Part shown: piece by piece, positions 1-10,241 of the stretch | Numbering within the stretch: the first letter of the stretch is position 1 | Layout of the letters: every line of letters begins with the position of its first letter | DNA from: Climacium dendroides | Taxonomy: Eukaryota; Streptophyta; Bryopsida; Hypnales; Climaciaceae | Direction: 5' to 3' | Assembly: GCA_950106755.1 (NCBI GenBank) | Contig: OX467087.1 | Coordinates: 16,992,047 to 17,056,046, forward strand | DNA: 64,000 nt | The notes under the pieces: model-generated | Database searches by the model: none | What the model was told of the DNA's origin: nothing | What the model saw: only the letters and a program-made list of their open reading frames with translations | Translations under genes and position numbers: made by a program

Positions 1-2742
1 TTAGTAAAAGTTGTTGCTCCTTGCTTTAAATCTAAAATTTCTCTACAAAAATGATATTTTTTGAATTTGATCCCAATTAACAAAATAAATTTCATTCACT
101 TTAGTTTCTATTCCAATTTGAATTTTGAAAAAATTCCTAATATTCAATTTTTTATTGCAATTTGAACTTTGGATGTATTTTCAATGTCTACTATGTTCTA
201 ATTATAGAATGGCACGGAAATTAAGTTTACACCATGATATTCATTACTATAATATGCACACATGGTGAAATTTTCAGATTTTTTGAAATAATGATATGAT
301 TTATCTTCATTATATCTTCAAATATTCCCAAAAAATTAATTATTCACAAAAAAATCTAAAATTTTGGTGAAACATGTGAAGATTTCTAGAAGACATGTTG
401 TTTCATCTCTGAAAAATAAATTAAAAAAATTTCATACATATCTTATTGCAAAATGGCAACAAACTAAGTAATGATAGTGAAGCTTGAAATCAACGGTCAT
501 AGGTCCGTCATTTAGGGGTTATAGTAATGGTTGAAGGTGCTTCTCCTTTGGGCTAAAAAGGCACCCCAACTTGAAAGTTTTCTCTTCCCATGTACATAAT
601 ATTAGAAGATATTTACCTATGACCAAATTGTAGAATGTGTACTTGTAATTTTAGTCAAACAACTTGTGTAAGGGTTCTCAACTCAAAATCACATGAACTA
701 ATCTTTAACCTTGTAATGACCCTAAATCCTTCTATGTAAAATACAAGTGGAGATGTTCATCCTTGGAATTTTGTGTGAAATAAGAGGTCTTGCACAATAG
801 TTTGACCTTGAATGAGTGTTTGAGTTTTTAAATCCTTAGCCCCTAAAAGTTCAGAGTCTTGTCTAAAATTGACAATTTGGAAAAAATTGTCATAAAATAG
901 TATTTGGAAGAACATTTTGGAATTGATTTATGAATACATGTTGTAGATTTTGAGTTTTAGATTCCATTCATATAGTTAGATTCACTAATGCTATCACCTA
1001 TGTTTTTTATAAATTTTAAAAGGAAATTTCAAAATTCCTTATAAATTCAATTACAAACAAAAGACTATCATTTTTTGAATAAAATTTGTTGGAATGAATT
1101 TGAAATGAGGTTTTCTTGACATGGTCATTTTTTGAAATTGGGATGACAATCATTCAAAAATAATGAAAAAGAGACAAGAATATAAATCTGTTCATTGTTC
1201 AAAAATTCGACAACGAAGTGCTTAAGGATTAAAGACTATGGATGTTTTTGTCCTTTGGATGACCACACCTAAATCTGTAGGATGGAAGAAAAAAAATTCA
1301 TCCAAATGTTTTTGGAAAGTTGCTTTACCACATTTCATTGAATAGTATTGCAAATTCCTTCATTAACATATTACTAACTTTTCTAAAGGAAAAGTTGCTT
1401 AATCCATGAATCACCCTTGTAGTGTATCTCGGACATTTCTTGCTATTTATCCTTGATGTGAATTTGAACCATAAATTTATATTTTTTGAATTTGAGTCCA
1501 ACTAATGAAATGAAGCTTATCGGCATGTTGTTTCTATTCCAATTAAAAAATTTGAAAAATTCATAAATTTCAAATTTTATAGCAATATGAACTTTGGACC
1601 CATAACCATAGTTTGTTGATTTTCTAATCTTAAAGTGACATGGTAACTTCAATCTATATACCATGATGTTACATACTATAATATACATCTATCTATGAAA
1701 TTTTCAGATTTTTTGAGTATGTTTTATATTTGATATGAATTTTTAAAACTTTTCTCCTAATAAATTCACAATAATTTCAAATTTTCCCCCAAAAATTTGT
1801 GACTTGTACTAGATATGTGACTTCATCTCTGAAAAATGGATATACAATTTTTACTCATAACAAACAAAATGGAAGCAATGAGGTCATGGACCCATCCTTC
1901 TAAGGGTTAAGCAGATGATTCACATACCCAGTACCAAAAAAGGATGATTAGTTTCACCCTTCAAAACACAAATGAGTTTGAATCTTTAAACCTCGCAAGC
2001 ACACATACGTTTCTATTTGGTACTTGAAATGGCAAAAATTCCGAGAGAGTCCCATGTAGAAGTATGGATAAAGTGGAGAACTCAATGATTTTCAAACAAA
2101 TGGTCAGGTGCTGGTCAAGATTCTGGCCCAAAATAGAAAATAGCCCCAGAAATAGAAAGAAAAACATAAGAATGTCAACCGAAGTCCACATTATAACAAA
2201 GCAATCCAGTAACCATAGTAACATGAGTACTGCTACTTACCAAAAAAAAGGCAACCATAACGATGTTAAAGTTTGTTCAGTTCGCCACATAAAATGGGTC
2301 CGAGCGTAGTACTCTTGGTTATCAATTACATTTCTACCCAATAGGTTCTCGTGGTGACCAGAGTAGACATCCCTAAACCCTACCCCCCTTACAGTGAATA
2401 CAGAGCAGGACGTCATAACAAAAGCCTAACAAAACACTTCAGCAAAACCGTGAACTCAAACAGATACATTGATAAAGAAAAAGGAATTCGTGCCGCAACA
2501 ATAACGGCAGCAAAAATCGAGATCAATAGGAACTAGTAAGATGTAACTCATTGCAATAAGAAAAATTTCACGAGTCTCTTGGAAAGGGAGACAGAGATAA
2601 AACTAACAACATGGCAACACCTCAGCATGAGTGTACATATCCTATAACGCAGTAACTACTAAATAAGAGGCAGTGCGAAACCAAATTCTCTAAAAGTTGC
2701 TGGCCAATTCCAAAACACCTGATTAAGGCAGACATAGCTCCA
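1..2742. repeat. AT-rich repeat-derived intergenic DNA
   Basis: No gene is supported here. About 60-260 and 1490-1700 are two diverged copies of a dispersed repeat (called R2 here) that recurs near 25,570, 26,490, 62,895 and 63,270; all are in the same orientation, with phrases such as 'ccaactaatgaaatgaag' followed by 'tttggacc'. A shared 'ggtcataggtcc' tail lies near 497-510. From about 1,950 to 2,742 the base composition is less AT-rich; this part probably includes the 3' untranslated and downstream region of the eIFiso4G gene. The short ORFs here have no family features. Confidence 0.6.
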
Positions 2743-5262
2743 TCAACCTAAGAGCTTCGCCAGGTCACTGGCCCCGGCCACGCTCAACAGATCCTCCTTG
2801 TCCACCGAAGCCTTCCGACACACCTCGCCCAGCTGCACCTCGCTCTCCTTCAACTTCCACTTCCCAACCACAGCCTTCAGCACGTCCTGTTGTAAGAACT
2901 CGTCCTCCAACTTCAGCGCCGCCTCCTGCACCAGACGCAGCTCCACAGAACCGGACAACACCAGACCGGCCAACATGCCTCCAAAACGCTTAGGAGCCAA
3001 TGGCGCATCCATCGCCATATCCTCCATACCCTCAGTCACCAGCAACACCCCACCCCTCAAGTCCGAGCTCGAGATCGCATCCTTCGACTGAAGGTGCACC
3101 AGCAGCTTCAGCACCAACTCGCACTCCTTGTCTCGCATGTCCAGTGCCGTGGAAATCGCCAGACGCACAAACTCAGGATGGAAGCTCGGACTCTTCAGTT
3201 CTTGCACGCACAGCAGAGCCTCGTTCAGGTCCACGATCGAGAAGTACTCCTTCAGCAGACTCTCCGACTTCTTCGTCAAATCCACTGACGGAGCTCCTGC
3301 AGACGCAGCAGGAGTCGCAGCCGCGGCCGCCGCAGGTGCAGGCCGTGCCACAACCTCCCGAGCGGGCTCAGGCGCCTTCGCGGGCTCCGCCACCGGCTTC
3401 GGAGACCCCGAACCAAGCAAAGCGCTCGACTTGCCGATGAATCCATACCCACTGCCCTGGGGAAGAACCCTAGTACCCACACCGCTCGCACGCATAGCCG
3501 GAGAACCGAAGCGGGCCTGACCACCCGCGCCGGGCATTGCCCCGCCCATCGCACCCCCAAAGCCGGGCACCGGCAGCACCCCCGTGCCGTCCTTCCGGCT
3601 CTTGCGCATGTTGCTCACGGTCTCCCAGCCGTCAGCCTCCAGACCAGGACCCATGAAGCTACCCATCATCGGGGCCCCGGGCATCACCCCTCCGCCTCCA
3701 GGTATTCCAGGCATTCCAGGCATGCCCGGCATCATCCCTCCCGCACCAGGCATGAAGCCTGGCATGGCCGCGGCTCGGCCATTGCGCAGGGCCATCATCC
3801 CAGGTCGCAGACCTAATTTGGCCTCCGCCTCCGCGTGGATCTCGTTGATGGTCTTCGCCTTCATCTCCTCCCGCCGGGGAACCCACTTGTTCGACCTCAT
3901 GTCCAAAATGTCGCGCACCATGAAACGAATTCGGGAAGGCAGACCACGGGTCTCCCCGATCACCTTCAGACGAGCGAAGTACGTGTCAAACGCCATCTTC
4001 GACTTGGCGCTCTCCTCCAGCTGCTTGCCCACCGTCGTGAACAAGTGGCACAGCGCCTCCACGTTCTCCTCCGCAGGGGTGGCCTTCGGGTCCTGACCCA
4101 GGAGCTCCTGAATGCACGCGTGCACGATCTTCTCCGGAAGCATTTTCTGCTTGAACAGCTCGCCGATCAGCTTGATGTTCCCCAGCGTACGCAATTTCAC
4201 GCGCTTCTCCTTCTCGTCGCGCTCCTGCGCCTGGTCCGCCTTCGTCAGCTTCTTGATCTCCTCGCGCAGCGCATCCGCGCCCTCGAACTCCTCCTGGCAA
4301 GTGTTCAGCAGCACGCGACGGAAAGTGATCGGCTTGTCCCCGGCATGCTCCCCGGGAAACTCAGGCAGCTCCTTGCTCAAGTGCACGCACAGCTGCGCGT
4401 ACATGGCGCAGAACGTCGGCTCCAGCACCGCCTTGTCGAAGATGAGCGAAATCACGGCCTGCAGGATCTCCGCGCTGCTGATGCCCGCCTGCATCATCTG
4501 CTCCGCCAAAAGATCGTACTTCTCAGGCGTCAGCTTGTTCAGGATCCCCTTCACCGTGCGGTACACCTTCTCCTTCTCCGACGACGCGCCACGGCGAGCC
4601 ATCCACGGATTCGCGGCCTTCACAATTGCGGGAGCCGGACCGGCAGGCACGCTCTCCTGCTGACGCTGCTGCGTCGCCTGCGAACCCGAATTCGATTGCT
4701 CCCGCTGCCCGCCCCGATTGTCGCCCCTCTCATTCCTCTCAATCCTCTCATTCCGCTGCTTAGGGTTTCTGTCCCTCTGCTGCGACGACGATCTCTCCTC
4801 GACCACGGGCGCGGGCGCGGGCGCCCGTGCCTTCCAATCTCGCGTATCCGGCTCGACGACTCGCCCGCCCGTCTGCTGCTGCTGCTGTGGCAAATCCCGA
4901 GGCTCCCTCCGGCTCCACTCCTCCTCAGCTCCCGCGCCGGCCGTCAAGCCATCGATCCCCGAGTTCACTAGCTCCTCTGGCGCTTCTGTGCAGGCATCGC
5001 GAAACTCCAACAGACGATCCCGCGCGTACCGAATCCTATCATGCGACGCCCGCGGCAACCTCTCCGCGGCTCGCATCACGAACTTGCTGCCCCCCACATT
5101 AGGGTTTGGAGCCTCCGCCTCAGCAAACAACAACCCCCCCTTGGCGCCATTCTGGTTGGGCGCGCTGTAGGGGCGGAGGGAGAGGGATCGGCCTCCACCC
5201 CCGGGTCGCAACGACACAGACGGCGGGGCGGGGTACGAAGAGGGCGGCGCGGCGGCATCCAT
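2743..5262 (-). CDS. eIFiso4G: Eukaryotic translation initiation factor (iso)4G
   Basis: This is the scaffold subunit of the plant-specific eIFiso4F cap-binding complex; it joins eIFiso4E, eIF4A and eIF3 on mRNA in the cytosol. The call is an 839-residue protein in one uninterrupted frame. Visible parts in order: a Gly/Arg N-terminus with SLRPGGGGR; a canonical eIF4E-binding motif Y79-ARDR-LL85; a Gln/Arg-rich linker; a MIF4G domain at about 234-458 (from VYRTVKGILNKLTPEKYDLL to the NKWVPRREEMKAKTINEIH segment); a Gly/Met/Pro-rich linker at about 500-580; and an MA3 domain at about 664-790. The length suits the iso form (near 780) rather than eIF4G (over 1,500). I chose the ATG at 5260-5262 because the frame further upstream opens only on GTG and encodes no conserved sequence. 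Many plant eIFiso4G genes have introns, so the 2.5-kb single exon is notable. The identity is sure. Confidence 0.95.
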   Translation of the reverse strand: MDAAAPPSSYPAPPSVSLRPGGGGRSLSLRPYSAPNQNGAKGGLLFAEAEAPNPNVGGSKFVMRAAERLPRASHDRIRYARDRLLEFRDACTEAPEELVNSGIDGLTAGAGAEEEWSRREPRDLPQQQQQTGGRVVEPDTRDWKARAPAPAPVVEERSSSQQRDRNPKQRNERIERNERGDNRGGQREQSNSGSQATQQRQQESVPAGPAPAIVKAANPWMARRGASSEKEKVYRTVKGILNKLTPEKYDLLAEQMMQAGISSAEILQAVISLIFDKAVLEPTFCAMYAQLCVHLSKELPEFPGEHAGDKPITFRRVLLNTCQEEFEGADALREEIKKLTKADQAQERDEKEKRVKLRTLGNIKLIGELFKQKMLPEKIVHACIQELLGQDPKATPAEENVEALCHLFTTVGKQLEESAKSKMAFDTYFARLKVIGETRGLPSRIRFMVRDILDMRSNKWVPRREEMKAKTINEIHAEAEAKLGLRPGMMALRNGRAAAMPGFMPGAGGMMPGMPGMPGIPGGGGVMPGAPMMGSFMGPGLEADGWETVSNMRKSRKDGTGVLPVPGFGGAMGGAMPGAGGQARFGSPAMRASGVGTRVLPQGSGYGFIGKSSALLGSGSPKPVAEPAKAPEPAREVVARPAPAAAAAATPAASAGAPSVDLTKKSESLLKEYFSIVDLNEALLCVQELKSPSFHPEFVRLAISTALDMRDKECELVLKLLVHLQSKDAISSSDLRGGVLLVTEGMEDMAMDAPLAPKRFGGMLAGLVLSGSVELRLVQEAALKLEDEFLQQDVLKAVVGKWKLKESEVQLGEVCRKASVDKEDLLSVAGASDLAKLLG

Positions 5263-5974
5263 AGCTGGGCGGCAGCTGCAAAGGAAAAGAAGCACCGGCG
5301 AACCGAAGAAGAGAGGAAGAAAGCGGGCCACACACCGTCAGTCAGTCAGTCCGTCCCGAAACAACGGACGGAGACCCAAGCCTGCGTGCCGGTCGGGACG
5401 CAAGATGCACTTCCACTTCCCCTCCTTCGCAATTCCCCTTCGGTCTTCCCCTTGGACGTTCCGCTTGGACCGACCCCCCTACCAGCGAGCCAAGTCGGGC
5501 CCTGCCTTGCCTGCCCTTGCAACAATGCCTGGCCTCGCTCCCTACGGTGTCAAACGGGTCTCGATGCCTTGGCAACCTCGACAGACAGTGAGGCTCTCAC
5601 GGCTCCATCTCTCGCGTCCCGAGCTCCAAGCTTTGACCTAACTCTCCTTGATGTTGGTCTGTTGCAGGACATGCATGGCCCACTGCAATACTCGTCTTTT
5701 CACTGTACTGTACTGTACAGGGAGATGATGCTGGCCCTTGGAATTGGGTGGGTTGGAAGTCACACTTTTGGGGGAAAAGTCGATGCTTTTACTTGGGGGG
5801 AAAAGTTACTTTGGGGAGTTGAAGGTTATGTGGGTTGGGAAAATGAGGCTGCGTAACTTGTAATGGGTTATACTTTAACTGCTTTGATAACTTTGGGAAC
5901 CCCTGGGAGACTCTTATACAAGGAAAAGTTTTTGATAAAGTTTTTGGGAAAATATATAAGAGACTTATACTTCA
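5263..5974. promoter_or_regulatory. Upstream region of eIFiso4G
   Basis: A GC-richer, C/T-rich segment directly upstream of the eIFiso4G start, falling to AT-rich DNA after about 5,850. It should contain the 5' UTR and core promoter of the minus-strand gene. I see no convincing TATA box. The plus-strand 271-residue open frame that crosses 5041-5856 is antisense to the coding region and lacks any recognisable domain, so it is not called. Confidence 0.45.
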
Positions 5975-7270
5975 TGTTCAGGAAAAGTTTCTTCTTTTTA
6001 CTCTGAGGAGAGACGTTTCATTTTCTATTCAAGTTTTGAGAATGATACTGAATAAATTAACTTGCAATGCCCTATTTATGGAAAGGGAGGGTAGTGCTTT
6101 TACTTTTTAAGCCCTGAAAGACTTTTACTTTCCAGCCCATGAGAGAGCGAGTATCCAACAGATGGTGAGTGTTTGATCACTTGATTGGATGTAATGGATG
6201 AAATGCATCCATGTATAATAATGACATCATTTTTTGGATCTGACTACACTAAAAATTGTATTTAATGTCATCCATTCTAATTAATTTCAAAATACTATAA
6301 CTTTTTTATTCTTAATAAATGAATTTTTTTATATTGAATATGGTTATGGAGATCCTCCTTTTGACATACTATTGATATCTATGTTCTTAGTAAACTATTC
6401 ATCTATTGTAAAAAAAATTATAGTCTTGAGTAAGTAAGTAATAGCTTTGAATGAATAAGTAGTATAGATGACACTAGATATAATATTTAGTGTAGTTTAG
6501 TTACTTGAAGCTTCATAGTTTTTGTGCAAGGTTGTGAATCAATTCATTCTATAGATGAAAAAAACAAAGAAACTTTCAAAAATGAAGATTGTATATTTGA
6601 ATTCTTCTTATGGAAAATTTTTCTTAGCCTTCACTAGAAAAAAACTACGTTGGATTCAACATAATTTGCTTGATGTTTTTGTTATATCTAGCGCAAAATT
6701 TCTAATTCCAATGCAAAATTTGCATTGGATACAACAAAAACATCAAATAGATTATGTTGAATTCAATGCAATTTTCTTTTAGTGTTTGAAAACTTTAGAT
6801 TTACATTTTCATTTTAGCAAGATTGTCTCAAGGATTTAAACAAAAGTTTCTCTTGTGGGTATGACTTAGAATATAGTTAAATTGACTTCCCATCCAAAAA
6901 TTCCCTAGTGTTAATTTTTATGCCTTACGAGAGTAGAAGTTGTAATTATCAAGGTGTTAGAAATGCATCAGATTAGGATTGACATTGCAATGTAATATCA
7001 TCATGTTACCAATTTTGTTTTGCCTTTGGCTAGTTTAAAAGTTGATGTTTTAAATTATTGATTTTCAGTGAAGGAAAATTACTAGGTTTTACATTTTAAA
7101 GGAAATTTTTACTCTGGTAAATAATATTGTATAATTTGAGGTTGTTATGTAAATAAATGGATAATATTCTTTACCAAACTTAGTATGTTTTGATTTTTTG
7201 TTTAAAATATTGGAGTGACAAATAGTCTATGCCTACATTAATGCTTAGTTTATAATTTTTATTTTGTTTT
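5975..7270 (+). repeat. 1.3-kb tandem duplication, copy 1
   Basis: This segment is repeated directly at 7275-8578, shifted by 1,300-1,308 bases. Landmarks shared by both copies are 'tttcttctttttactctgag', 'gggagggtagtgctttt' and 'gccttacgagagtag'. The two copies are almost identical over roughly 6,805-7,105 and 8,113-8,415 but carry many substitutions and small indels elsewhere. A 153-bp foldback (6632-6784) lies inside. Nothing suggests coding: the 75-residue ORF at 6555-6782 is mostly foldback sequence. Confidence 0.85.
6632..6784. mobile_element. 153-bp foldback MITE (CACTA-like ends), copy 1
   Basis: The left arm begins CACTAGAAAAAAACTACG and the right arm, read in reverse complement, begins CACTAAAAGAAAATTGC. 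The arms pair for about 70 bases through shared 'ttgatgtttttgtt' and 'ggattcaacataat'-type segments, so the element is nearly all inverted repeat. The outermost CACT matches CACTA-type ends. The flanking triplets (ctt and ttt) do not form a clean target duplication. Confidence 0.7.
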
Positions 7271-7274
7271 ATTT

Positions 7275-8578
7275 TGTTCATGAAAAGTTTCTTCTTTTTA
7301 CTCTGAGGAGAGATTTTTAATTTTCTATTCAGGTTGTGAGAATGATACTGAATAAATGAACTTGCAATGCGCTACTTATGGGAAGGGAGGGTAGTGCTTT
7401 TACTTTTTAAGCCCTGAGAGACTTTTACTTTTCAGCTCATGAGAGAGCCAGTATCCAATGGATGGTGAGTGTTTGATCACTTGATTGGATGAAATGGATC
7501 CATGTAAGGTAACGACATAATTTTTTAGATCTATTCTTCAATAATGTGACTACACTAAAAATTGTATTTAGTGTCATCCATTCTAATTGATTTTAAAATA
7601 CTGTAACTTTTTAATTCTCGATAAATGAATTTTTTTACCAAATATGATTATAGAGATCCTCCTTTTTAGATACTATTGATATCTATTTTCTTAGTAAAAT
7701 TTTCATCTACTGTAAAAAAAATTTAGTCTTGAGTAAGTAAGTAATAGCTTTGAATGAATAAGTAGTATAGATGACACTAGATATAATATTTAGTGTAGTT
7801 TAGTTACTTGAAGCTTCATAGTTTTTGTGCAAGGTTGTGAATCAATTCATTCTATAGATGAAAAAAAAAAAAAAAACTTTCAAAAATGAAGATTGTATGT
7901 TTGGATTCTTCTCATGGAAAAACTTCTTAGCCTTCACTAAAAGAAAACTACGTTGGATTCGATATAATTTACTTGATGTTGATGATTTTGTTGTATCTAG
8001 CATGAAATTTTTTATTCCAATGCTAAATTTGCAATGGATACAACAAAAACATCAAGTAGATTATATTGAATCCAATACACTTTTCTTCTAGTGCTTCAAA
8101 GCTTTAGATTTACATTCTCATTTTAGCAAGATTGTCTCAAGGATTTAAACAAAAGTTTCTCTTGTGGGTATGACTTAGAATATAGTTAAATTGACTTCCC
8201 ATCCAAAAATTCCCTAGTGTTAATTTTTATGCCTTACGAGAGTAGAAGTTGTAATTATCAAGGTGTTAGAAATGCATCAGATTAGGATTGACATTGCAAT
8301 GTAATATCATCATGTTACCAATTTTGTTTTGCCTTTGGCTAGTTTAAAAGTTGATGTTTTAAATTATTGATTTTCAGTGAAGGAAAATTACTAGGTTTTA
8401 CATTTTAAAGGAAATTTTTGCTCTTGCAAATAATATTGTATAATTTGAGGTTGATATGTAAATAGATGGATAATATTCTTTATCAAACTTAGTATGTTTT
8501 ATTTTTTGTTTAAAATAATGGAATGACAAATAGTCTATGCCTACATTAATGCTTAGTTTATAATTTTTATTTTGTTTA
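7275..8578 (+). repeat. 1.3-kb tandem duplication, copy 2
   Basis: Second unit of the direct tandem repeat. It follows copy 1 almost immediately, ends at 'ttttattttgttt' and then passes into unrelated AT-rich DNA. It has a run of 16 A after 7861 where copy 1 has an interrupted A-rich run. It carries its own copy of the foldback at 7935-8093. Confidence 0.85.
7935..8093. mobile_element. 159-bp foldback MITE (CACTA-like ends), copy 2
   Basis: This is the same foldback as at 6632-6784, carried along by the tandem duplication. It begins CACTAAAAGAAAACTACG and ends with 'cttctagtg', the reverse complement of CACTAGAAG. A six-base insertion (gatgat) separates it from copy 1 in the middle of the left arm. 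The 77-residue ORF here is the counterpart of the one in copy 1; both derive from the foldback and are not genes. Confidence 0.7.
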
Positions 8579-9754
8579 ATGGCTAGTACATAAAATTATT
8601 GAAAGGATTTTGGAAGATATTTTCATATGTATTCATTTGTTACATTGGTAAGACCAAAGAATCTAATTTCATTAGTGTTTTGATGTCAATATTTTAAATG
8701 ATAAATACATGTTGATTATGAAAATATAATCAACATTAGAAACTAATCTTGTGTTGATTTTTGGTATCTATCTAAGAGTTTGGAATCCCAATAATTATTA
8801 CATGCTTAAATAATGTAAAATTTCTTCTTAGCCCCCTCAAGAACTTGAAGATATATAAAATTTCCAAAATTATGAAATATATTATAAAATAAAATTTAGA
8901 AGAAATAATGTAATGATGATTGTAAAACAATAGTTGTAAAATATAATCTATGAATCATATTCATACAATTAGATCAACTACTATTCAAACTAATATTTTT
9001 CAATAAAATATGAAGTTAAAAATTAAAAATTCCTTTCCAAAATAGATAGTAGATTGAATATTTGTGATTTTTATAAGAATTTTTTTCCTTTAAGTTCAAA
9101 ATGTTGAGTTCTAAATCAAAGTTTTCTTTGAAGATTTTTATTTTATTCTTTTATTCAATTCATTTTTTAAGGGTCATTCTTGAAAAGAATAAACAATTTC
9201 TTGAGGGTGAACCTACAACATTCTTTTGAATAATAGAATAATTACAAAGCAAAGTCTTCACACGAGTCTTCAAAATCTATATTATACAAATGTTAAAGAA
9301 TCTTCTTGAAAACCAATGGATGAAAAGATACATTTTTATATGCTTAGGATGTCTTTGTATTCATCAATTATTCATAATTTAAATATTTGATATTTTAGGA
9401 GGTAATTGCTCTCAAAAATCTATTAAATGTTGATTCAATCTAATAAAAATAATTATTTTCAATGCAAAATACTTTGATATTCTATTTTTCTAATTTTTCA
9501 TATATACAATATTAAGTAGAAATAATAGAGTTCATCCTTCAAAACTAGTATTTTTTCATTAGATATCCTTTTATAAGTTACTACTATTTATACCTAGGGA
9601 ATCATTTTGTACAAATTGACATTGGATCTTGAAGCCTATATGGTATGAATCCTTCAACTACTTAATGTTATTGAAATGCTAACTTATCAATTTGGGTCTT
9701 TAGAATCTTATGTATATAATAGGAGCTACTATATTTTATCTTATACTAAAAGTC
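8579..9754. other. AT-rich intergenic DNA without a gene
   Basis: About 1.2 kb of AT-rich sequence without an ORF of note, splice-like structure or clear repeat boundary. It ends at the 10-bp direct repeat that flanks the large transposon. Confidence 0.5.
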
Positions 9755-9764
9755 ACTTTAGATT

Positions 9765-9827
9765 CAGCGGTGCTAGATTGTGAGTTTGCGAGCACAAGCC
9801 TGTGAACTGCGAGCAGGATTATGTGAG
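9765..9827 (+). repeat. Left terminal inverted repeat of the MULE
   Basis: Starts CAGCGGTGCTAGATTGTGAG and contains four TGTGA or GCGAGC words in 60 bases. It pairs imperfectly with 19621-19681. The abutting ACTTTAGATT at 9755-9764 is the target-site duplication. Confidence 0.85.
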
Positions 9828-10241
9828 CATTGACACCGGAAATTATTATTATTTTATTAAAATAAAAAATATTTCTAAAAATAAAATTTGTAATTTATTT
9901 TATTTTATTTTTAATAAATCAAATCACCTATTACCGTGGAACAATGAATGAGGACCCATTATCGTGGAAACTAGGACTGTAGACCTATGATTTTAGCTAA
10001 CGTACAGTTTGTGGAGAATTTTTGGTTTCCATTAGTTTTTAAGATGTCAAAAGAATATATAATAGAAAAAAATAATTAAAGTACAGTAAATTCAAATGGA
10101 AAGTGAAAATAGGGTATATTAAATATGTTGGCAAATACAATATTCGGCCAATTGAAAATAAATACTCCTTTAGCTACATATTTAACTACAGTCTAAACTC
10201 TTTCACTCTCAAATGTCAATTACTGAAACACTCTGTGGCTT

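Noticed and set aside
3835..4971. 378-codon ORF antisense to eIFiso4G
   Set aside because: Shadow of the real gene: Leu/Arg-rich low-complexity translation of the opposite strand.
5041..5856. 271-codon plus-strand ORF upstream of and antisense to eIFiso4G
   Set aside because: It overlaps the eIFiso4G coding region in antisense, has no domain and follows the GC-rich bias of that gene.
6555..8091. Paired 75- and 77-codon ORFs as a small gene family
   Set aside because: Most of both ORFs lies in the foldback element; their similarity reflects the tandem duplication, not coding constraint.
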